64,000 bases of DNA from Armatimonadota bacterium (GTDB taxonomy: Bacteria > Armatimonadota > Fimbriimonadia > Fimbriimonadales > Fimbriimonadaceae). The translations under genes and the position numbers were made by a program. Shown here piece after piece: positions 54,678 to 62,419 of this stretch. Positions within the stretch are counted from its first letter, which is position 1. Each line of letters begins with the position of its first letter. The notes below the pieces were generated by a model. The model had not been told where the DNA came from and made no database searches. It saw nothing but the letters and a program-made list of their open reading frames with translations. The stretch is from NCBI GenBank assembly GCA_018268355.1, contig JAFDWR010000001.1, positions 539,797 to 603,796 on the forward strand. The letters are read 5' to 3'.

Positions 54678-57600
54678 TTAGTCTTCGTCGACGGTGATCT
54701 TCTTCTTGCCGCTGCTGGCCTGAGCCTTTTCGGCTTCGGCCGCTTCTTCGGTGACCTTCATCATCTCGTCGGCAAGCGAGCCCTTCTTCGAAAGGTAGAT
54801 CGCAAAGCCGAGCGCACTGATGGCAAGCACGGTGACGATAATCAGCGTCGTGTTGCCAAACGGTCGGATGATGACCGGAGCGAGAAGGAGCGCAACAAGG
54901 TTCATAACCTTGATGAGCGGGTTCAGGGCAGGACCAGCCGTATCCTTGAACGGATCGCCAACAGTGTCGCAAACGACGGCTGCCTTGTGAGCGTCCGTAC
55001 CCTTGCCACCGTAGAGGCCATCTTCGATGAGCTTCTTAGCGTTGTCCCACATACCGCCAGAGTTGGCGAGAAGGACGGCCATCAGCTGACCCGAAAGGAT
55101 CGCACCCGCGAGGAAGCCACCCAGTGCCTGAGCACCAACGAGGCAATAGGCGTTGCCGTCCACGTAGGTCACCGGCTTGCCGATGGCAAAGCCGAAGGCA
55201 ACCGCGACCGGCAGGGCAATCGCGAGGATGCCCGGGCCGAGGAGTTCCTTCTGGGCGGCGGCGGTGACGATCGCAACGCACGAAGCATAGTTCGGCTTGC
55301 TCGTACCGGCGAGGATGCCCGGATCGTTGCGGAACTGGCGTCGCACCTCATTGATGAGCTGGAACGAAGCTCGTCCAACCGCGTTGATCGAGAACGCCGA
55401 GAAGAGATAGGGTGCCGCGCCGCCAACAAGGAACCCAAGGAAGATCTCGGGCATGTCGAGCGGAAGACCACGGCCCGTCAGCTGGGCGTCTTCGATGTAC
55501 GAGTGGAACAAGGCAACCGCAGCAACAACGGCAGTTGCAATCGCAAAGCCCTTCGTGAGTGCCTTGGTCGTGTTTCCAGCGGCGTCCAGTCGCTGGACAG
55601 CCTTCGAACCTTGGACGTTGTCGTGACCTTCACCCGACATCTCATAAACGCCCTGGGCGTTGTCCGAGATCGGACCGAAGGTGTCCATCGCGAGCACGTA
55701 GCCCGTGGTGGTGAGGAGTCCAAGACCAACCAGCGCGATGCCGTAGAAGCTGAGGATCAGACTTCCGTAGGTTGCCGGGTTGAACAGGAAGAGCGGAACG
55801 AGCAGTGCAAGCACGATCGCGAAGACCATGTACACGCTCGATTCCGAGGCGTAAGCGAAGCCCTGAATGATCATCGGGGCCGGACCAGCGGTCGAAACGC
55901 CGGCCACTTCCCTCGTCGGCTTCTTGTGGGTGCTGACGAAGTAGTCGGTGAGGATTTCAATCACGAACGCAAGGAAAAGACCAAACGTGATCGCGATGAA
56001 GAACAAGTACCAGGGCACCTCGGTTCGCGAGAGCTTAACGAGCGTGATCTGGGCAGGAGGCGGCAGCTTTGGCGCGCCCTCGAGGCTTCCCTTCTTCGAA
56101 AGGTCCTCGATCTGCTTGCTGATCTTGCCGTACTCTTCCGCGTTGATCGGGAAGTAGGACGGTGCCGACACGACCGGCTGCGAGTTCACGCCGCTGAAGT
56201 CGAAGTCCTGCGGAAGATCCTTGTCTTCGACGGCAGCAACGAGCTTGCCGCGCTTGTCAACCATGAGGTCAAGGTTGATGGTCTTGCCCATCTCGACCTT
56301 GGTCATCGGCTGGCCCTTGGCCTGTGCCTTCTGTTGCTCTTCGATCTCAGCCACTCGCTTCTTGGCGAAGGCGAGCGAGACCGGACCGTTCCAGGTGCTC
56401 TTGGTGCTCGCAGGAACACCGTTCGAGGCCGGGGTGGTGAGCTTAATTTCAACGAGCGCGAGGTCGAGCTTCTTGCCCTCAACCGCGCTCGCGAGGTCGA
56501 TCGTTTCGTTGGCCGACGGCGTCTTGCCATCCGGCTGAACGAAGCTCGACGAGGTGAACGAGATCTGCTTGGTCTTCAGATCGACGGTGCTGACGCTCGA
56601 GAAGCCTTCCAGCGGCTCGGGCTTGGCACGATCGACGTCCTTCGAGGAGATGGAACCAAGTCGCTCAAGCATCTGATCGATGGCTTGAGTCTTGTCCATC
56701 TTCTGCCCGGTCATCGGGTTCATGTCCTCGAACTTCAGGTTTGCCAGCTCGGGAGCATTGGCGATGTCCTTCGCGCTAACTTCCCAGGCCTTCTTTCCGT
56801 TGGAGCTGGCGAAGCTGTCTCGAGCCTGAATGAGCTTTTCAATTCGCTCGATCTGATCTTCGTTGGTTCCGCGGAGCTTGATCGTGTTGATCTTCGCACC
56901 CGTACCACCCATCATGAGATAGGCAAGGCCGAGCGTGGCGATCGCAGCGATAACGGCCGAGATTCGGAAGCCACCTTGGATCGGCTTCAGCGGGTCGGAG
57001 TCAAGGTCATCCGAGCCCTTGACGAGGAAGATGCCAATCGTCGAAGCGATGATGCCAATGCCGCGCGCCATAAGCGCGAAGAGCACGAGCCGCATCCACG
57101 TGGCCTGGTCAAAGATTGCCGAAGTCGCCGCACCAAGAACGATGGCCGCGACGAGGGTGACTTCGTACGATTCGAAGACGTCTGCGGCCATACCGGCGCA
57201 GTCGCCCACGTTGTCGCCGACGTTGTCAGCGATGGTGGCCGGATTTCGAGGATCGTCTTCGGGAATTCCAGCTTCAACCTTACCGACGAGGTCCGCACCG
57301 ACGTCAGCTGCCTTGGTGAAGATGCCACCGCCAACGCGCATGAAGAGTGCGGCGAGCGAGCCACCAAAGCCAAAGCCAACGAGGAGGATCATCGCCTGGC
57401 TTCCACCGAACAGCAGGATCAGCGTCGCGCCAAGGAGGCCGAGGCCAACCGTGACGAGACCCGCGACTGCACCGGATCGGAAGGCGATTTCAAGCGACTT
57501 CTTGTAGCTCGTTAGCGCGGCGGCTGCGGTTCGCATGTTGCCATCGACCGCGGTGAGCATGCCGGCATAGCCCGCAAGATACGACGCGGTCACACCTGCG

Positions 57601-57998
57601 ATAAAGCAGAGGGGGACAAGGAAATTCTTGTCGAACAAGAAGAAGAGGCCCACGGCGAGAATCACCATGAAGACCAGCATCAGCTTGACCTGCTGCTGCA
57701 GGTAGGCCAGTGCGCCCTCTCGGATTGCCTTACCGACCTCTTGCATCTTCTCTCCGCCTGGGGTGTTCTTCAACACCGCATTGCGAAGGGCAAACGCGCC
57801 GAGCACGGTCAGGATACCGATGGCGAGGGAAATGTACAAATACATCTTGTCGCCTTCGCTGAACTTCAGAACGACGTCTTTTTCACCCGCAAAAGAGAGC
57901 GCGGGGGTAAGGACGCCGGCCAAAGTGGCCAGCAAGGCAACCCAAGCTTTACTGGGGCACATGGCCATCCAGCGCTTAGCATTGCTAAGGAATTTCAT
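54678..57998 (-). CDS. hppA: Membrane-bound pyrophosphatase (ion-pumping) with a large extracytoplasmic insertion
   Basis: The 1106-residue protein couples PPi hydrolysis to ion export. It has the catalytic segment DVGADLVGKVEAGIPEDDPRNPATIADNVGDN, the GNTTKALTKG motif and the VCDTVGDPFKDTAGPALNPLIK end. Lys in GNTTKA, where K+-dependent enzymes have Ala, marks the K+-independent class, usually H+ pumps. Typical length is about 650-800. The excess is an insertion of about 295 residues (approx. 366-660; DNA 56022-56903) between helices 8 and 9, predicted outside the cytoplasm, plus a signal-like N-terminus. The ATG at 57998 has GGAG 11 nt upstream; GTG 58010 is an alternative. Confidence 0.95.
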   Translation of the reverse strand: MKFLSNAKRWMAMCPSKAWVALLATLAGVLTPALSFAGEKDVVLKFSEGDKMYLYISLAIGILTVLGAFALRNAVLKNTPGGEKMQEVGKAIREGALAYLQQQVKLMLVFMVILAVGLFFLFDKNFLVPLCFIAGVTASYLAGYAGMLTAVDGNMRTAAAALTSYKKSLEIAFRSGAVAGLVTVGLGLLGATLILLFGGSQAMILLVGFGFGGSLAALFMRVGGGIFTKAADVGADLVGKVEAGIPEDDPRNPATIADNVGDNVGDCAGMAADVFESYEVTLVAAIVLGAATSAIFDQATWMRLVLFALMARGIGIIASTIGIFLVKGSDDLDSDPLKPIQGGFRISAVIAAIATLGLAYLMMGGTGAKINTIKLRGTNEDQIERIEKLIQARDSFASSNGKKAWEVSAKDIANAPELANLKFEDMNPMTGQKMDKTQAIDQMLERLGSISSKDVDRAKPEPLEGFSSVSTVDLKTKQISFTSSSFVQPDGKTPSANETIDLASAVEGKKLDLALVEIKLTTPASNGVPASTKSTWNGPVSLAFAKKRVAEIEEQQKAQAKGQPMTKVEMGKTINLDLMVDKRGKLVAAVEDKDLPQDFDFSGVNSQPVVSAPSYFPINAEEYGKISKQIEDLSKKGSLEGAPKLPPPAQITLVKLSRTEVPWYLFFIAITFGLFLAFVIEILTDYFVSTHKKPTREVAGVSTAGPAPMIIQGFAYASESSVYMVFAIVLALLVPLFLFNPATYGSLILSFYGIALVGLGLLTTTGYVLAMDTFGPISDNAQGVYEMSGEGHDNVQGSKAVQRLDAAGNTTKALTKGFAIATAVVAAVALFHSYIEDAQLTGRGLPLDMPEIFLGFLVGGAAPYLFSAFSINAVGRASFQLINEVRRQFRNDPGILAGTSKPNYASCVAIVTAAAQKELLGPGILAIALPVAVAFGFAIGKPVTYVDGNAYCLVGAQALGGFLAGAILSGQLMAVLLANSGGMWDNAKKLIEDGLYGGKGTDAHKAAVVCDTVGDPFKDTAGPALNPLIKVMNLVALLLAPVIIRPFGNTTLIIVTVLAISALGFAIYLSKKGSLADEMMKVTEEAAEAEKAQASSGKKKITVDED

Positions 57999-58071
57999 CG
58001 TTTCGGTCACTCCATGCAGTCGCGCGCTTCCGTGTGTCGCACTTGGCCGCCGACGATCTGGGGGAGGATAC

Positions 58072-58110
58072 CCTGCAAAAACTGGGCCGACAACCCGTCG
58101 GGTTTGCAGG
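58072..58110 (-). other. Structured hairpin between tRNA-Phe and the pyrophosphatase gene
   Basis: CCTGCAAA (58072-58079) and TTTGCAGG (58103-58110) pair perfectly, enclosing a second stem CCGAC/GTCGG. There is no U-run. It could be a processing site after the tRNAs or a leader structure of the pyrophosphatase mRNA. Confidence 0.45.
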
Positions 58111-58135
58111 ACTCGCCGAAATGGCGAAAAGAAGG

Positions 58136-58211
58136 TGGTGCCTCAGGCCGGACTCGAACCGGCGACCCAAGCATTTTCAGTGCTTTGCTCTACCAACTGA
58201 GCTACCGAGGC
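58136..58211 (-). tRNA. tRNA-Phe (GAA)
   Basis: The minus strand folds into a full cloverleaf. It has acceptor stem GCCTCGG/CTGAGGC with a G-U pair, anticodon loop CTGAAAA (anticodon GAA), T-loop TTCGAGT, discriminator A and an encoded CCA. It is 7 bp downstream of tRNA-Asp and shares its promoter. Confidence 0.97.
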
Positions 58212-58218
58212 CTAAAAA

Positions 58219-58294
<76 letters not shown>

Positions 58295-58308
58295 GCTCGC
58301 GAGTCAAA

Positions 58309-58337
58309 AGTATGGCAGGGCCAACTGGAGATGTCAA
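58309..58337 (-). promoter_or_regulatory. Promoter of the tRNA-Asp/tRNA-Phe unit
   Basis: On the minus strand TTGACA (58332-58337), exactly 17 nt, and CATACT (58309-58314) form a near-consensus housekeeping promoter 14 bp upstream of tRNA-Asp. Confidence 0.88.
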
Positions 58338-58362
58338 GCGGCCCATGGCCTTTTTGACGAAC

Positions 58363-58812
58363 TTAGACCTCGACGCGGCTGCTCGGGATGCAATTGAGGA
58401 GCAACCAGTACATCGCGAGGTTCAAAATCATCTCCGAGAAGTCCATCGGGTCGCTCGGCTTGCGCACGAACGAGTTTGCCCCTGCTTCATAGGCTTCCGT
58501 AATCCGGTTGGGGTCATCGGAGGAGGTGAGGACGACGACCGGGATCAGCTTGGTCCGGGCATCGGAGCGAATTCGGCGAAGGACTTCGAGACCACTCAGC
58601 TTCGGGAGCTTGAGGTCGAGGATGATGACCGCGGGCATCGAGTTCAGGTTTCGGCCGTCGTATTCGTTCTGCCCAAAGAGGTAGTCGAGGGCCTGTTGAC
58701 CGTCGGCGGCAATGACAAGCTCGTTCATCACGTTGCTCTTTCGCAACGCGCGAAGCGTCAGACGCTCGTCATCGACGTTATCCTCGATCAGTAGGATGAT
58801 CTTTTTTTCCAT
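58363..58812 (-). CDS. Single-domain response regulator (Rcp1/CheY-like)
   Basis: The 149-residue receiver domain has the acidic pocket IEDNVDDE (Glu10, Asp11), the phospho-acceptor Asp66 in VIILDLKLPKLSG, Thr96 in VLTSS and Lys118 in VRKPSD. The wide spacing before Asp66 and the KLPKLSGLEVLRRIR pattern are typical of Rcp1-type regulators that pair with phytochrome-like or GAF histidine kinases. There is no output domain. No kinase gene is adjacent, although two orphan kinases lie about 15 kb away. Confidence 0.94.
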   Translation of the reverse strand: MEKKIILLIEDNVDDERLTLRALRKSNVMNELVIAADGQQALDYLFGQNEYDGRNLNSMPAVIILDLKLPKLSGLEVLRRIRSDARTKLIPVVVLTSSDDPNRITEAYEAGANSFVRKPSDPMDFSEMILNLAMYWLLLNCIPSSRVEV

Positions 58813-58955
58813 CTTGTTTGGAGCCCGGCCCCAGCCTCAACGCTTTCCTTTGTACCACAGAGAAGCAAATTCTTGGCAGTGATTCACGGGCAAACTGTGA
58901 CAATTCCGCTCGAAACGTAAAAAATCGAAGCTTAACACATATGTAGACATTCTTC

Positions 58956-58964
58956 TGTTATACT
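58956..58964 (+). promoter_or_regulatory. Extended -10 promoter element for the SnoaL-like gene
   Basis: TGTTATACT is an extended -10 box (TGn plus TATACT) ending 9 nt before the ATG at 58974. No good -35 box is found at the standard spacing, which fits an extended -10 promoter. Confidence 0.6.
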
Positions 58965-58973
58965 GCTCTCGCT

Positions 58974-59333
58974 ATGAACGCAACCCAGATTGGAAATCGG
59001 CTTGTCGAACTCCTCAACGCCATGGAGATGGACAAGGTTTATGCAGAGCTTTATTCGCCCAACATCGAGAGCATCGAGTCAGATGGCATGGTAAGCAAGG
59101 GCATGGAAGGCATTCACGCCAAGAACGAATGGTGGGCAAACACCTTCGAGGTTCTTGAGTGGGTCAATGTCGGCCCGTTCCCCCACGGCGAGTCGATGTT
59201 CTGCATCATTTATCGCCTGAAGACGAAGAACAAGGAATCCGGCGACGTCACCGAGTTCGAGGAAGTCGGCGTTTATGACGTCGAAGACGGCAAGATCGTC
59301 CGCGAGCGATTCTGCTACACCCCCGGCACGTAA
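58974..59333 (+). CDS. SnoaL-like (NTF2-fold) protein
   Basis: The 119-residue protein has the cone-shaped NTF2/SnoaL fold pattern: an N-terminal helix (IGNRLVELLNAMEMDKVYAELYSPN), the IESIESDGMVSKGMEGIHAKNEWWAN section and a curved sheet ending EEVGVYDVEDGKIVRERFCY. Members act as polyketide cyclases, isomerases or binding proteins; the role here is unknown. It is convergent with the sugar-transporter permease gene, 12 bp apart. Confidence 0.85.
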   Translation: MNATQIGNRLVELLNAMEMDKVYAELYSPNIESIESDGMVSKGMEGIHAKNEWWANTFEVLEWVNVGPFPHGESMFCIIYRLKTKNKESGDVTEFEEVGVYDVEDGKIVRERFCYTPGT

Positions 59334-59345
59334 GTCCGCCGGCGA

Positions 59346-60152
59346 CTACTTGACCGAACCCGCCAGCATCGCCTGGTGGATTCGGTCCTTAAACATCCAA
59401 TAGACCGCGAGCACGGGCAGCATGACAAGGACCATGCCCGCCATCATCGCGCCCCAGTTGCTCGTATACTGCTGGTTGGTCGCCATTTCCGCGATGTTGA
59501 GCGGCAAGGTGAGGTTGGATTCCTTCTGCAGCAGCACCAAGGCGAGCTGATACTCGTTCCATAGGCCGATCAGGTTGAAGATCCCGACGATCACCAAATA
59601 GGGCCGTGCGAGGGGCAGCATCACCCGGGTGAACGTCTTCCCTTCCGAGCAACCGTCGAGCTTCGATGCCTCCTCGAGTTCCGTCGGCAAGGCCTCGAAG
59701 GCTCCGTGGAGCACGAAGATCGTGAACGAGAGCGAATACGCCGCGTACACGAGAATCAATCCGAGCTTGGTGTCGACAAGGCCGACCTTGCTGAGCATCA
59801 AGAACAGCGGGATGACCACGAGGAAGTTCGGGATCATCATCTGCGCGCAGAAAACCTGAAGGAGGAGTCTGCTCCCCCTGAATCGGAACCGAGCGAGCGC
59901 ATAAGCCGCCATTGCGCTCAGCGGCAAGATCAGGAGCAAAGCCCCGACCGACACGATCGTCGAATTCAGAATGCCCGAGCCGAGCTTGGCATCCACCCAG
60001 CCCTGCGCGTAGTTGCCCCACCGCAGACTCTTCGGCAAGCTCCACGGCGAGGCGAAGATCTCCTCGGTGGACTTGAACGACGAGAGCACGAGCCAAACCA
60101 GCGGCAACAGCGTCGTCGCGAGGTACAGCCAAAGCACGATGCGGCGTTTCAT
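59346..60152 (-). CDS. Carbohydrate ABC transporter permease, MalG-type
   Basis: The 268-residue inner-membrane protein has six helices. Its EAA loop, EASKLDGCSEGKTFTRVMLPLARP (about residues 180-203), contacts the ATPase. It begins with MKRRIVLWLYLATTLLPLVW, and the ATG at 60152 overlaps the preceding permease stop as ATGA. It is the second permease of a sugar importer; no ATPase (MsmK-like) gene is nearby, so a shared ATPase elsewhere is likely. Confidence 0.94.
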   Translation of the reverse strand: MKRRIVLWLYLATTLLPLVWLVLSSFKSTEEIFASPWSLPKSLRWGNYAQGWVDAKLGSGILNSTIVSVGALLLILPLSAMAAYALARFRFRGSRLLLQVFCAQMMIPNFLVVIPLFLMLSKVGLVDTKLGLILVYAAYSLSFTIFVLHGAFEALPTELEEASKLDGCSEGKTFTRVMLPLARPYLVIVGIFNLIGLWNEYQLALVLLQKESNLTLPLNIAEMATNQQYTSNWGAMMAGMVLVMLPVLAVYWMFKDRIHQAMLAGSVK

Positions 60153-61024
60153 CGAGCCTTCGCCTCCTCGGGATTGCGCCGGAACCGCCACCGGATCGCC
60201 GACGACAGTCCCAGCGCGAGAATCAGGTTCACCGCCGCAACCGCACACGCGCGGCCATACTGGCTCTCGCCAATTCCAACCTGATAAAGAACGGTGAGCG
60301 GCATCTGGGTTGCGTTGTCGGGGCCGCCCGATGTCATCAGCCAAACCAGGACAAACAGGTTCAGCACCATCACAACGACGTAGATCGACGCCGTCCGGCG
60401 CACCGAGAACAGCAGCGGCCAAACCACCTTCCAGTAGGTCTGCGAAGGCGAAGTGCCGTCGAGCTGGGCTGCCTCGCGGACTTCTTGCGGCACCGACCCC
60501 ATCCCGGCCGAAAGGAGAAGCACGAAGAATCCCAGGGCGTACCAAAGGAAGGCCATCCCGACTCCAACGAGGGCGTATTGGCTCGACCCAAGCACCGTCT
60601 TCGTCAGGCCCGCCTTGGCAAAGAGGTCGTTCAAAGGCCCAAAGCCCGGATTGAACGCAAATCGCCAGATGATCGCGACCGCGACGAGCGAAACCACGTG
60701 CGGCACGAGCGCAAACCCCCGGGTCACCTTGCCAAGCCGGTCGTTCTTGCCCAGCTGAGCCGCGATCAACCCCGCACCGACGACCAAGACGACCGCGCCG
60801 ACCGCGAGCAGGATCGCCGTATGCCAGAGCGACTGCTTGAAGGCGTCATCGCTCGCGAGGCGACCGTAGTTTTCGAGTCCAACGAACTTCGACCGGCTGG
60901 AGAGTCCTCGGAACTGATAGAGGCTCAGCTGGAAGACCCGGAACACAGGCAAGACCACCAACCACCCATAAAGCAGGGCGGCTGGGGTCAGAAGAAGGAC
61001 GATGAACCGGTTGCGCGCGCTCAA
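60149..61024 (-). CDS. Carbohydrate ABC transporter permease, MalF-type
   Basis: The 291-residue inner-membrane permease has six helices and the EAA loop EVREAAQLDGTSPSQTYWKVVWPLL (about residues 181-205). It is overlapped by ATGA with both the binding-protein gene upstream and the second permease downstream, so the three are co-translated. It belongs to the binding-protein-dependent sugar permease family; substrate unknown. Confidence 0.94.
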   Translation of the reverse strand: MSARNRFIVLLLTPAALLYGWLVVLPVFRVFQLSLYQFRGLSSRSKFVGLENYGRLASDDAFKQSLWHTAILLAVGAVVLVVGAGLIAAQLGKNDRLGKVTRGFALVPHVVSLVAVAIIWRFAFNPGFGPLNDLFAKAGLTKTVLGSSQYALVGVGMAFLWYALGFFVLLLSAGMGSVPQEVREAAQLDGTSPSQTYWKVVWPLLFSVRRTASIYVVVMVLNLFVLVWLMTSGGPDNATQMPLTVLYQVGIGESQYGRACAVAAVNLILALGLSSAIRWRFRRNPEEAKAR

Positions 61025-62373
61025 TGCTTGTGCTTGGGAATCGCAGAATCCTTACGACACTCTTCGGCGGCGGCTTCGGCTCGATCGCAGAAGGCTTCCG
61101 GGGTGATCTCTCGGTTCAAAAGGGCCGCCATCGCGTCTTCCAGCTTCTTGTTGAACGCCGGATACCACTGGCGATACTGGACCGCCCAGACTTCCTTCGA
61201 GGCCTTGAAGGCGTCCGCTGCGCCCTTGAGCGTCGGGTCCATCTCGACTTCATCCGAGCCCTTAATCGCCATGAGCGTGCCTTTCTCCTTCACGAAGGCC
61301 TTGGCCTGGTCCAGGCTCGTCATGAACTTGAAGAACTCGATTCCAGCCTCGGGGTGCTTTGCCTTGGCGGGCACCATCCAGGGCTCGATGCCGATGAGGA
61401 GCGACGAGGCGTCGCCCTTGCCGCCATCCGCGACGGGAGGCAGGAAGAAGGCGAGCTTTGCACCCTTCGGCATGACGTCCTTCATTTCGGCCTGGAGCCA
61501 CGATCCGCATGGGATCATCGCCGCCTTGCCCCGCAAGAATTCCATCTGCGATTCCGTGTGGTTGAGGCCGGTTGCTCCGGTCTGGAAGTAGCCCTTATCG
61601 GCGAGCTCGCGGATCATCGACGCCGCCTTCAGCATCGCGGGGGACTTCCAAGCGCCCGGTTCGAGGTTTTGGGCTGCCTTTACCGCATCACCGCCACCCA
61701 CGCTGTAGCACCAAGGGAGCAGGAATCCATCGAGCATGTAATAGGGGTACTTGCCCTGGAAGGTCAGAGGAGCGATCCCCTTTGCCTTGATCTTCTCGCA
61801 AAGGGCGAGGAGCTCAGAATAAGTCTTCGGAGCGGTCCAGCCGTTCGCCGCGAAGAGGTCAGGGTTGTACCACCAGCCGTAGACCATCACGTAATACGGC
61901 AGGACATATTGTTTGCCATCAAGCTGGCCGAGCTTGAGCAGTTTCTCGTCGAAGGTGTCCTTCCAGGCGGTCTTGCCATCGAAGGCGGGCGAATTCATCG
62001 CCTCGGTGAGATCAAAGAGCTGACCTTCTTCGACGAGGCCCCAGTGGTCCATGCCCCAGCCCGGGAAAACGAGGTCGGGGACGTCGCCCGAGATGAATCG
62101 GGGTTTGAGCTTTTCCCAGATCTTGCTGTCGCCGGTGACCGCGACCTTCATGCCCGGCTCTGCGGCCTCGAACGCCTTGCCCGCCGATTGGTAAAAGTCG
62201 ATGTTGTAGCCGCCCTTAAAGGCGACAACTTCGATGGAAGCGGGAGCGGCCTTTTTGGCGACCGTGAGTTTCGGAGCCGGTGCGGTGTCATCCGAGCCAC
62301 CCCCGGGCGAACCACAACCAGCCATCAAAGCGACGAGGAAAAGAGCACCAAAACTAGACCGCCTGCGCAGCAT
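61021..62373 (-). CDS. Extracellular sugar-binding lipoprotein of the ABC importer
   Basis: The 450-residue family 1 solute-binding protein has a lipobox LMAGC (Cys20). The typical segments are AAEPGMKVAVTGDSKIWEKLKPRFISGDVPDLVF, YYVMVYGWWYNPDLFAANGWTAPKTYSELLALCEKIK and GKAAMIPCGSW. It captures an oligosaccharide or sugar and hands it to the two permeases. TATCGT ends 5 nt before ATG. It is divergent from the sialate O-acetylesterase-like gene, with only 46 bp between start codons, so the two are probably controlled together. Confidence 0.94.
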   Translation of the reverse strand: MLRRRSSFGALFLVALMAGCGSPGGGSDDTAPAPKLTVAKKAAPASIEVVAFKGGYNIDFYQSAGKAFEAAEPGMKVAVTGDSKIWEKLKPRFISGDVPDLVFPGWGMDHWGLVEEGQLFDLTEAMNSPAFDGKTAWKDTFDEKLLKLGQLDGKQYVLPYYVMVYGWWYNPDLFAANGWTAPKTYSELLALCEKIKAKGIAPLTFQGKYPYYMLDGFLLPWCYSVGGGDAVKAAQNLEPGAWKSPAMLKAASMIRELADKGYFQTGATGLNHTESQMEFLRGKAAMIPCGSWLQAEMKDVMPKGAKLAFFLPPVADGGKGDASSLLIGIEPWMVPAKAKHPEAGIEFFKFMTSLDQAKAFVKEKGTLMAIKGSDEVEMDPTLKGAADAFKASKEVWAVQYRQWYPAFNKKLEDAMAALLNREITPEAFCDRAEAAAEECRKDSAIPKHKH

Positions 62374-62419
62374 GACTCACGATATCACACGATCTCTTGA
62401 TCCTGCATATACTGAACCT

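Noticed and set aside
54609-57515. 968-codon open frame on the plus strand
   Set aside because: It is antisense to the pyrophosphatase gene, has a low-complexity Arg/Glu/Asp/Val composition typical of the complement of GC-rich codons, and shows no domain.
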